Of a stretch of 64,000 bases of DNA, positions 43,042 to 53,300 are shown piece after piece. The translations under genes were made by a program, and so were the position numbers. The notes below the pieces were generated by a model. It made no database searches and had not been told where the DNA came from. It saw nothing but the letters and a program-made list of their open reading frames with translations. Source of the stretch: Allodiplogaster sudhausi (taxonomy: Eukaryota > Nematoda > Chromadorea > Rhabditida > Diplogasteridae); NCBI GenBank assembly GCA_945643635.1, contig CALZFC010000055.1, forward strand, positions 1,032,501 through 1,096,500, in the 5' to 3' direction. Every line of letters begins with the position of its first letter. Within the stretch, counting starts at the first letter, position 1.

Positions 43042-45858
43042 TTAGTTAAAGAGAAGGAACTCGAAATCGAATTGGAGAGTGCAGCTATTGAATGCCTGAT
43101 TTTGCACATGACCGGGGACTATAATGTTGCGTCCTAATTCTACTCTTACCCAATCCTTAACCCGTCCGTCTTTCTTTGCCTTCAGAATGAGAGGGAAAAA
43201 GTTGGCTGATTCCCAAACTGGGTACCCCAAGATGACCTTGGCATCGTACAACCCCAACTTCATCAACGTGAGAGCCAAAAGAGAAGGGGGAGGGACGCAC
43301 CAACCCAGAGATGATCCAGTCCAGAGGTGGTCCCTTGAGAAGGAGTCCACAGCATAGGATCCTGGTTCGGGCTGCCGGGAGACGAACCTGGAAACTTTGG
43401 CTGTCTCTCTGGAAGCAAACAAGTCCACGTCTGGCAAACCCCATCTTTGCGTGCAGAATTGAAACCAGTAATCATTAATTTCCCAGTCATCATGATCTAG
43501 TACCCTACTCAAGGCATCTGCTTCTTCGTTTTGCTCTCTAGGAATCCAGGAGAAGAACGGTGTAATCTTAGCTCTATGTAAGATACCGTTAATGGAGAAT
43601 GCAAGATCTTGCAGAATAGGAATGCGCGAGCCTTTTTGACAGATACTAACTGCTCCTTGATTATCCGTAAGAAAAAGGATCTTGTTCCCCCGCAGTCTTT
43701 CGGCTGCCAGCATGGCTGCCTGTTGTATACCTAACATTTCCCTAGCAGTACTGGATAAACCCCTCTGTACCTCCGGCAAATTGTTCGAAAAGGAACATTT
43801 CTTGTCTTCGTAAAGAATGAACCCACCGATTGCCACGTCTGATGCATCTGTCGTGGCCACCGCTCCGATCCTCTTCTCTAGTTCTCTCTTCACTTCTTCA
43901 TTCTTCGTTCTTGAAAGCAGACCTTCCAGGGCTCTCCTCTCCTCATTACTAGCAGCTTCTCCCTCGTCTCGTAACCTCCCTGCAAGTAGATTTATTGAGA
44001 CTGTGTCCGCTAATGGACGTGTTAACAGGGGTAGAGTGAAAGAACAGTTGAACATTGAAGCAACCATTCCGAGAATCTGTTCTCTGTCTCTATATGAAGG
44101 ACTTTGGGCTAGCAGGAAACTTGTAATTTTCTCGACCAGTTTCTGTCTCCTTTCCTTGGATGGGGCTAGGTATCTTCTTAGGAGGTTTATCTCCGTTCCC
44201 AACCATACCACCTGCTGAGAAGGAGACCAATGACACTTTTCCTCTGCCATTGTGATCCCTAGGTTTCGAAGGTCTTGTCTAACCCTATTGACAATCAGTC
44301 TTAGATCTCCTTCTGAGGTAGCCAAGATGATACCGTCATCTAGGTAAAGACCTACCTCCATCCCCAGTGAGCGCCAGCTCCTAATCAACGGACGGAAGAG
44401 TTTGGTGATTATCCACGATGCGGGTGCTAGACCAAAAGGCACCGCTCGAAAACGAAAAGAAGCATCTCCCCACTCGAAGCCTAGGAATTTCTTATGCTCC
44501 GGGAATACTAGAAGGTGATGATAACAAGACTTCATATCGAAGACCGCTGCGAAACTCGAGTGAGTAAGAGAGGGCACCATACACTCGATCGAATCAAACT
44601 TGAATTTTGGAACTGCCAGAAAAAGATTCAAGTAGCTTAAGTCGATGACAAGTCGTCTTTTCTTCCCTTTCACCACAAAAATTCTGCTCGACAACACTAA
44701 CTGGGTAGGGTCACATAGTTCTATGGCCCCGGAATTCAAGAGGGAGCTCAATTCCTCGTTTACAAAACTCTGATCCTCTCCTCCGAGTGGAGTTTGGGGG
44801 GCCTTTCTCTCTGCAATCTCTACGCCATGTAAAAAGGGGAGACGGAAACCCTCCCTAAGAGTATCAAGAATGAAATCAGAGGGGGCCAGGTTCTCCCAAT
44901 GATCTAGATGTTCGTGGATTTGACCTGCTTTGAACGACTGATCCTTAGTTGTTGTCCTCTCGATGGGCTGGCTTGTGAACAGCTCCGGCCAGGAGAGACT
45001 GGACTTCTGGACAGTTGCGGAAGATATGGCCCTGGCGGTGGCAATGGTTGCAGCGGACGGAAGTCGAGTGTCGACCAGCATTCGACATTCTGTCGAGTTG
45101 AAGCTGCTGCCTCTGCATGAAGGCGTAGATCTTGTCCACTGCAATAAGGAAACTGAATCCTCTAAGGAGGGCATAACTGACTTACTCTTGTCATCGGTCT
45201 CTCCCGCACGAGGGCGGGAGGCCGCACGAAAGGGCTGCGGTTCCTCTACTCGCGCTTTCTTCTTCGGAATCTTGAAGGCGCCGGTGCTGGGGCCCGCAGC
45301 TCTCTTCTGCGCCAATTCGAGAGCCCTCTTCGTCTTGTCATCCAGGTCCTCGCTGGCCGTCTCGTCCGTCTCCTCCAAAGCTTGCCAGAAGCCTGGATTC
45401 TTGTCCGCCAGAGTCATGTGTGTGACTCTGCGCTTGAGTCTCTCCTTTGCGACTGCTACGAAGTCCAAAGCGTCCTCGAGAGTCGTAGCGGCCTCTGCTT
45501 GATCCAAATCGGACATGGCCTCGACCATGGGAGTCGCCGACTCTTGATACACTGCAATTGGTAATATGTTACCTTGCGCCCGTGAGGGGGTAGCCTCGCA
45601 TGAAGGACTACGCAGCATCCTGCATGTGGATGTTGCGACACTCTCTGAGAGAGGAAGGCAAAGGCCTTGAGAACCAAACGAACCGCGTGATGTGAGCTTG
45701 GGTAGCTCACGTCGCGGAGGAGGGGCTCGCGGCTCGATGTTCAGGAAGGCCTTGACTCGCGCAGCATACTCTTTAGGAGAGATCATGCTGGGCTGGAGGA
45801 CGGGTGGTGCCTCCGGTGGCGGTGTGATCGGCTCTGCGTCTAGCGTCTCATCGCCCAT
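43042..45858 (-). CDS. DIRS-like Gag-RT-RNase H polyprotein
   Basis: A 938-codon uninterrupted frame. The N-terminal ~250 residues are Gag-like and charged (VAKERLKRRVTHMTLADKNP). The reverse transcriptase follows: FVVKGKKRRLVIDLSYLN, FDMKSCYHHLLV, RFRAVPFGLAPASWI and the catalytic LYLDDGIIL. The RNase H domain has TTDASDVAIGG, the Glu in TAREMLGIQQA, TDNQGAVS and EADALSR. The C-terminal tail LPDVDLFASRETAKVSRFVS, with PVWESANFFPLIL, is typical of DIRS-like elements. The frame is open throughout and the flanking repeats are near identical, so the copy is young. A CCHC zinc knuckle that would normally belong to Gag is in another frame at 44945-45139. Confidence 0.9.
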   Translation of the reverse strand: MGDETLDAEPITPPPEAPPVLQPSMISPKEYAARVKAFLNIEPRAPPPRRELPKLTSRGSFGSQGLCLPLSESVATSTCRMLRSPSCEATPSRAQGNILPIAVYQESATPMVEAMSDLDQAEAATTLEDALDFVAVAKERLKRRVTHMTLADKNPGFWQALEETDETASEDLDDKTKRALELAQKRAAGPSTGAFKIPKKKARVEEPQPFRAASRPRAGETDDKSKSVMPSLEDSVSLLQWTRSTPSCRGSSFNSTECRMLVDTRLPSAATIATARAISSATVQKSSLSWPELFTSQPIERTTTKDQSFKAGQIHEHLDHWENLAPSDFILDTLREGFRLPFLHGVEIAERKAPQTPLGGEDQSFVNEELSSLLNSGAIELCDPTQLVLSSRIFVVKGKKRRLVIDLSYLNLFLAVPKFKFDSIECMVPSLTHSSFAAVFDMKSCYHHLLVFPEHKKFLGFEWGDASFRFRAVPFGLAPASWIITKLFRPLIRSWRSLGMEVGLYLDDGIILATSEGDLRLIVNRVRQDLRNLGITMAEEKCHWSPSQQVVWLGTEINLLRRYLAPSKERRQKLVEKITSFLLAQSPSYRDREQILGMVASMFNCSFTLPLLTRPLADTVSINLLAGRLRDEGEAASNEERRALEGLLSRTKNEEVKRELEKRIGAVATTDASDVAIGGFILYEDKKCSFSNNLPEVQRGLSSTAREMLGIQQAAMLAAERLRGNKILFLTDNQGAVSICQKGSRIPILQDLAFSINGILHRAKITPFFSWIPREQNEEADALSRVLDHDDWEINDYWFQFCTQRWGLPDVDLFASRETAKVSRFVSRQPEPGSYAVDSFSRDHLWTGSSLGWCVPPPSLLALTLMKLGLYDAKVILGYPVWESANFFPLILKAKKDGRVKDWVRVELGRNIIVPGHVQNQAFNSCTLQFDFEFLLFN
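44945..45139 (-). CDS. CCHC zinc knuckle in an alternative frame
   Basis: Within the 938-codon frame a second frame reads IYAFMQRQQLQLDRMSN, then CNHCHRQGHIFRNC, a perfect CX2CX4HX4C knuckle, before a stop at about 44945. The frame is open upstream to about 45180. The overlapping main frame is Ser/Thr-rich and featureless here. Either Gag ends in this frame and Pol overlaps it, or a small indel moved Gag out of frame. Confidence 0.7.
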   Translation of the reverse strand: MDKIYAFMQRQQLQLDRMSNAGRHSTSVRCNHCHRQGHIFRNCPEVQSLLAGAVHKPAHREDNN

Positions 45859-46138
45859 TTTTCTATAAAGCAGAACTCATTTGAGTAACTCAACCAGAAA
45901 GGCAATCCAACTAAATCGAACCAGAAAAGCGATCCAAATAAATCAAACCTGTCACCCTAAACCACGACGCTAGTCGTAGAATAAAGAAAGAAACGCTGAA
46001 GTTTCCTCCTTCTCCTCTAATCCCAACAGGAACCCAACTTTCTACCGAACACCCGCGAAATTCAAACTAGAATTTCTCTTGGCAACATGCCAATCCCGGT
46101 TTATGTACACTTCCCAGCATGGTAATCAACAATTATGC

Positions 46139-46808
46139 AGCTGCATCGGGTCGTTTATTTTGACATTCGCGTGTCGTCGTCCGCTCTGCTTTCTTTTCCA
46201 TTTCTCCGTGCGATGTAATGTGTGCTGTTCATCCCTCTCTCGAGACTCTTCACTTTTCGCACTCTCTCTTCCAAAGGCCCACATCTCCGCTCAATCTCAT
46301 CTCTCAAGATACTTCTTCCTCATGCCACAGTCTCGCAGGCCATGCGGCTCAATTCTCCATGTGCTTCTGCCTTTGCCACCTTTTGCATTAGTCACGTAAA
46401 TCTGTATTATGCTGGATTGATTTCCTTGACGAAGTTGTGGACTCCAAGCTTAGAGGTTGTGCTTATAATACTGTTATTTGGTTTCAGGCACCTGGCGATG
46501 GCAAGTTCTTAAGCGATAACGCCAATTATTCAGCGCTAACAGGAAAACATTAAGAATGCCTGCAATTCTTTCCCTCAAGCGCCTTCTCTCTTCGTCCCGT
46601 TCTTGCAGTGGTGCGCTAATGTCAGTGAGTATAAGTGTGTATCAGCAGTCTTCTTACAGTGGATTTTGTCACGGATTTCACTAGAAACAATTCTCCTTTA
46701 TACTCCATTCAAGATACGAATGAGAATGAAGCTGCCATGGTTTCTTCCTCAATGCGCGAGCCCCATCTTTTTACCCCGCTCACTCTCTCTTTTCTTCTCT
46801 CTGTATTA

Positions 46809-46839
<31 letters not shown>

Positions 46840-47312
46840 TCTCACTGTCATCCTAAAGTCTACAGATCGATCTCCCTGCCAAAGTTCCTCGTACGCCTGA
46901 AGCGCAATTGGCATTTGCAGCGTCGCAACCCTTGCACTTACCTCGCCGTGTCTACTTATTTCCTATTTCGTCCCCTCAGGTCCCTCTCTCTGTCTCCTCT
47001 CTCTCTCTCTCTCTCTCCGTCTCTGCCATATTTGTCTGTAGTCTTCCTTTTAACTCTTCCCCTGCCACTCTCGGTAGTCTCTTTCTATTCCTCTCCAAAG
47101 GAATGCTTGCGTCCTGCTACTAGAATGAGACCCTGGTGAGTTCTTATCAATTCTGTTGTTTTCCTTTCCGTGCGAGGCGCATTTTCTTTATCTTATTTTA
47201 ATAGTGACCCATAAACAATGTTCAGTGTTATTTATGAATCCCTTTTTGGATTTGCTAAGTCACAGATTTCCAGAGAATTTAAAGTGTGTGTTGAAAAGAC
47301 TAAATCTTGCAG
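46139..47312. other. Upstream of glutaminase; possible unassigned exons
   Basis: CT-rich patches at 46790-46850 and 46990-47020. One stretch with good borders, 46868-46978 (TCTACAG acceptor; DLPAKVPRTPEAQLAFAASQ), may be an exon of a 5' part of the glutaminase gene or of another gene, but its phase does not fit the next glutaminase exon. Confidence 0.4.
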
Positions 47313-50300
47313 CCTGACGCGTGAGAACACCTTTCCCAATGGCTGCTGCTTCAATCGAACCCTCTCCAGTGATTCTCGCTCCAGATCCCATTTCCAGGTT
47401 CTTGCTTTTTAATCATACTTTTTCGAATATTAATTACAAAAGTCTAGGAACAAGTGTTCGATCTGTACAAGGATGAGAAGACGAACAAGATCTTCATTCC
47501 GCATTTCTTCAAGGTTGCTTTCATTTCTCCAAATATATCATTGTGCGATTATGTGCGAATGTTTTGTTTCTCTTTATAGAAGTTCTAAAATGTGAAATGC
47601 TTCATCTATGAAAATAGAAGTAAAAATAGGACTAAGGGATGCGTGAGTCTTCAGATGCTCCCTTCCCTGTTAATCTCTGGTTTTTCACAATGTGCCTAGT
47701 GAGGCTGGAGCGGGATTCCTAGCCTAATTAGGCAAACGCCTCCCTAGTCTAGGCAGTTTCTAGCCTAGACGTTTTTGGTGCGCAGACCGTATGTTTTGGT
47801 GCGGCAACGATTTGTAATAGTCATCCTCGAGTTGAAAATGAAAATAAAGCTGAAGTACTGCTTTTTCGCTACAACATGTTTGCTTGTGTTTCCGTTTGTA
47901 ATTCATGTTTTGTTTGAGGATTCTGCGTTCGTTATGACGACGCAGAGGGAGAACGACTAGTTTATCGACACGCCAAGCGGGTATGTTCACTTTTTTACCA
48001 CATTTACCTCGAGGTAAGTAAACGCTAAATTTAACGTTAAAGTCTTATTTTCTTCTTATTTTTAGGATAATTTGGGCCAAGTGCCAGTTGGGCCAAGTGC
48101 CAGTTGGACCAAGTGTCATTGGGCCAAGTGCCAGTTGGACCAAGTGTCATTGGGCCAAGTGCCAGTTGGACCAAGTGTCATTGGGCCAAGTGCCAGTTGG
48201 ACCAAGTGTCATTGGGCCAAGTGCCAGTTGGACCAAGTGTCATTGGGCCAAGTGCCAGTTGGACCAAGTGTCAGTTTGGACCAAGTGTCACGCCGTACAA
48301 GTAAGTTAAAGTTCTCCACTTTCAACATCTTTCACTCGATGCTTTCAATTTCAGTAAGGATGCAACGTGCGAAAAGTTGACTGGCGATGTTTCGTACGAC
48401 AAGCGGCCGCCGTGCCTCGCGGCGAACTTTCACACGACTCGCCGCCGCCGTTATGCCTCCTCAAGGAGGCATAACGGCATTTAATGTTGACATATATCAT
48501 TCTATGCATGCCGTATAAAGTTTGCTACATGTGCCAAATAAGGCAAAACTTGAACCCTAATTAGGGTTTTGGTCGACCAAATATGGCAAATCCAGGAAGG
48601 GTCCTAGGCTCCGCTCCAGCCTAATTAGGGTCATTGTTGAAAACCAGAGATCCCAGTTCCCTCTTCTCGAGACTCTTCTTTGTTTCTGCGGGTGGAAGTA
48701 TTCACTCTTCCTCTCTCCTAAACACTCTTTGCATGCATTCAGAAGGAGCTGTCTGTCATTGGCGACAGCGACTGAAAGGGGAGAGAAAAAGCCAAGGGGG
48801 GAAGCGTGAATATGTGCAATTAAACTAGTAAGTAAGACGCATGGCTTATTATTATCGCAAAGGAGAATTCTGCACTCATTTGATGCTAAATGGATTCCCT
48901 TCGTTCCTGGAATTATGATTATAATAATAATAAATAATAGTAATAATAATAATAATAATTATTATTATTGTTACTATTATTATTATGACAGTTTTAATTG
49001 CGCGAGAATTAAAATTTAGCATTAGTATTGAAGTATAATTCAGCAACTCTTCGACAGCGGAATCCGCAGGGATGACCCGAGACTGGCGAAGATGATAGAA
49101 AGAGTTCGTGAGGCTGAACAACTCGACACTGATGGAATCTTCGAGGCTGAGAATCTCTTCCTTGACCGAGAGACTTTTAAGAGGTATCCTTTTAGCTTTC
49201 TTTCTTCTCGCCGCAGTTTGCTTTTCATTCACTCAAGTAAGATTGAAGTAAGCTTTAAAAAGAAAATGTACAAATTTGTTTAGCATTTGAGATGCTTTTA
49301 GCTTCTACTCTAGGCGTTTCCTGTTGCAGCATCCGTTCTCTGTCATGGCTCAGTTTTAGCCATACGCAAACATTCCATGAAACTTGATCAGCTTTATGCT
49401 AGCTGGCGCTTATATCGCTTTCTGTCTCCATTTTCTAAGAATATGAGCAATACAAAATTCGCATCCATTATCCATTTAGTAAGCATTTTGCTATTCATAT
49501 TGACATTTTTGTTATTATACCTTAGGAGTAGTCCAAATTTTAAAAGATCGATGCAGTGTTTTCATTTAGACATTGCCGTATTATTGTTCTAAATTTGAAG
49601 ATGTGTTGGCGACTCGATTGGAGTGATAGGAAAGGCTCTGAAGAAACAACTCGTGATCCCCGACTGGCAGACATTCTGCCAGGCATTCGGAGATATCTTC
49701 AACGAGGTTTCATGTCTTTCAGAGCTCATATTCAATTACATATCACTGCCATATCGGTTGGTTTAGTAAGAAATGCTCTCCTTGAGGTGGGCCCGACTAC
49801 GGGTGGTCATGTCGCCACTTACATCCCTCAGCTGGCTCGCACTAATCCAAATCTCTGGGCAGTCTCGATCTGCACTGTCGATGGTCAGAGGAAGAGCTGG
49901 GGAGATTCCAACACTCTCTTTTGCCTCCAGGCTAGTCGCAGTCTTCTGAAAAAATGAAGAATGCAACTCTCTCTTCTTCATTCTTTCGATGAAATAAAAG
50001 GAACATAGAGGAGTTTCTTATTTTGTTGCGGACTAAACTTGATATTTAGAGCGTGTCAAAGCCCTTCACGTACGCGATTGTCCACAGCGAGTTGGGTGCA
50101 GAGGAGTTGCATTCCTACGTGGGACAAGAACCCTCTGGCAGACTCTTCAACGACATTTCCCTCGACCATGACAGTTCGATTTTTTTATGGATTTATTTCC
50201 GGTGATTTTGTTTTATTTATAGTGGTTGTTCTGTTTGCCTTGTATTGTCTGCTCAATGTAAATAGTGATAGTTTTATTATTTCACCTCTATTAATGTCAG

Positions 50301-53300
50301 AGTTCATTGGATGTTCTCTGGCATTCCCGGTTTCGCTGTTGCAGATTAGAATAGTTCCCTTCTCCCCTTGTCTCTGTGATTTGCATGTTTTTGTCGTTGG
50401 CAGGACCGGAGAGGAAATACGAAATGGGACATTCAGACAGACAACAAACCTTCGGCGAGCAAGTCTTGGGTGTTGAAAGTCTGTCTCCTTCCTCATTCAT
50501 TCAATCTCCTCCTGTTGCTGAATTCAAACCTTCACTGCATATCCTTATATGCTATTCATTTACTCTCCCATCTATGATTATTGAAATCTTCTGGACACAA
50601 GACTTTTGTATGCGTCTTTATTTGTATTTCTAAGGGTGGATAATGTTGAGATTGATTGCAGAGAAGCCTCACAACCCTCTGATAAACGCGGGAGCCATCA
50701 TTGTGAGTTCTCTCGTCATGCGACATGCTTCTCTCTCCGACCGATTCGATTATGTCTGTCTTTCCCGTTTTATTGTTTAGTAATTGTTTGTTACCTGAAA
50801 TAGAAAGATTCCTTTGATGCTTCCAGGCTCTAAACCAACTGAAGAAGTTTGGCGGCGCTGGTCCGGTTGGCTTCAACAATGCAGTGTATCCTTTTTTATT
50901 CTTGTTGAAAAGTATTTTTACCCAAAATATTTATTGAGGGTTTTCCTTTAGTTTCCTTTCCGAGCGAGAAACGGCAGACCGCAATTACGCCCTTTCATAC
51001 TACATGCGCGAACACAAGGTTTTAATTTTTATACCTTTTTGCGACTGAATGCATGATTTTTTAAGCAGCAAATTGTTGCAGTGCTTCCCGCCAAATACGA
51101 ATCTCCAGGACACTCTCGATCTCTACTTCCAGGTTCGTGGAGATAATTGCTTTTAGTAGGAATGGACTTCTTTATTTTCATTTTATACTTACAAGGGAAC
51201 CATCTAAGCACAAGGTGGCGGATTTTAATCGCACCTGTCTAGATCGATAGTCCAAGTCGAGAAATGATGATAACCATTTTCACTTTTTCCTAAATGGCCT
51301 CCGGCGATTTTATATTGATTTTTAAAATTTGCGTAAAATCGCGGTATTTAGTGGCTTTAGCACTGTCAATGTCTGGCTTAAGTAATTAAATAGGCCTGCG
51401 GGGCGCAGCGGGTTGCGCGCTCGCTTACAATTTTGAACGTCACAGGTTCGAACCCCATTCGGTTGAAATGTTTTGCTACGGGTACCATTGTACCATTCCC
51501 ACGTCAGAGGTCGAATTTCATTAAAAAAAATTTTTTGGTGAAATTCATTACAGGGTGGTTTTCAGCACGGGAAAACGAATATCATACTCATTTCTTTCTC
51601 TGGCTTGGCTCAACTACCATCGCAAAGTGAGAATCTTACTTCTCTAACCTTGCCTAGCTAAAAATGAGCTCATGATAACAAATACACATGATATTCGTAT
51701 TCCCCGTACCGAAAACCACCTTGGGATGAATTTCAGTTAAAATTTTTTTTTTTTTAAAGTTCGACTTCAGGGGTAGGAAAAGTACAATTGTACCTCCTAC
51801 AGTTGCGGAATTCAAGTTTGGAGAAGTACATACGAAAAAATTATTGCAGATGATAGGAAAGTTCGTATACACTTAAAATTCATGTAACAATTTTATTTTA
51901 TTTATTTATCGTACATGAAATTAATATTTCGATGTGACAGCACAAAAATATAGGAAGGAACGATTTAAATCGAATAGCGTTATATATTGGGGTGGAAGGG
52001 GGGGGGGGGTGGATAGGGATCGACGCCCACGAGTCGCACCAAGCCGGGGGCGCCACTGCCCGGCCTCGTCTTTGCCAGAGACGGTACAAGCTGGAGAGGA
52101 ACAGCAGGGGGCTTGACTCGCGGTTGTCGATGGGGTCTTTAGAATGAAGTAGGCCGGAATCCGGGCTTAAATACCGCTAACTTCTACTGCATTAATTACT
52201 TTAGGCAAGGAATCGATAGACATTAGAACTTTACGAGCGGTATTAACAGAAGGTGCAGAGAGGAAAGAGAGTGGCAAACAAGGATACCATCGAGAAGTGC
52301 GAAAAGCAAACGAGTGCATAAGAAGATCTGACTTAGTAATGGGAATATGAAACGCAAATACTGATCTACGATTGTTGCATGGTTTAAACGAATAGAATAG
52401 CGATATAGGAGAAGACAAAATCATATGCAATAACTTATAAGCAGTAATGAGATCGATTTCAATTCGTCTACGATAAAGAGATACCAAATTGAATAAAGCT
52501 AGTCGGTCAACGTATGATGGAATATTTCTAAAATTGATCTGGAACTTGTTACAACGTACATATAGCAATCTACTAAAAACTTTTTGAACATTCTCTAATG
52601 ATCTAATTTGCATAATTCTAAAAGGAGACCATACCGGTGATGCAAATTCTAGTATTGGAAGAACGAAACATTTATAAGCACGAATGTAATGCTGCGAGAT
52701 ATTAGACTTTAGAATTCTAAAGAGTGCATAGACTAATCGAAGGGCTTTAGAGCATACAGATGTGTTCATTGAAGGATAACTTGTCATCTACTAAAACGCC
52801 TAGATCTCGCACAGCTTCACTAGCGACAGAGAAAGCTAGAGAAGAGTCTGGAAGAGTGCGAGATGGAGAAGAGTGAGAGAGAGTTGGAAATCTATGAAAA
52901 ACGAAGTAGGGGAGGCGGGGATTCTTTTTGCCTAGGTGCAAAACGACGCACTTTTTGTGTGCGATTTCCAACTGCATATTTTGGCAGTAATTTTGGATTG
53001 CAACTGTTGCCTGCGAGAGCTGAAAGTGGGCCATTCCTTGGGTTGAAGAGTCGAAAGATGTGAAAAGTTTCATATCATCCGCAAAAAGAGAGATTTTAAC
53101 GAGAGGCAGATGAGAAAGAGCCAAGGGTAGATCAGAAGTGAACAGACTGAACAGAAGAGGAGAGAGTACGCATCCTTGTGGGACGCCTGAAGAGGCTGGA
53201 TAGACAGACGAGAGAGAATCATTGACTTTGACACGAAATGTTCTAAAGAGAAATGATTCAAACCAATTTAGCCAGTTTCCTCGAAAACCAAGATACTCGA

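Larger units (their letters stand above)
42752..46138 (-). mobile_element. DIRS-like retrotransposon piece with split direct repeats
   Basis: Repeat A (about 162 bp, starting GTCGTAGAATAAAGAAAGAA and ending TGGTAATCAACAATTATG) occurs at both ends (42752-42912 and 45975-46138) in the same orientation with few differences. Repeat B (42909-43026) follows the inner side of the left A copy. Between lies one long Gag/RT/RNase H frame on the minus strand. Arrangement A-B-body-A matches the split direct repeats of the PAT/Ngaro branch of tyrosine-recombinase retrotransposons, but the recombinase gene and the second B are missing here. Confidence 0.8.

Noticed and set aside
43817..44218. Plus-strand open frame with Ser-rich sequence
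   Set aside because: Antisense shadow of the DIRS reverse transcriptase/RNase H frame.
48072..48380. Open frames in all plus-strand frames with [19 protein letters not shown] repeats
   Set aside because: Produced by a 31-bp stop-free minisatellite; no splice sites or start context.
49330..49380. CATCCGTTCTCTGTCATGG after a CAG, as a glutaminase exon
   Set aside because: Gives a stop in frame; the exon at 49601 joins in phase and matches the family ([16 protein letters not shown]).
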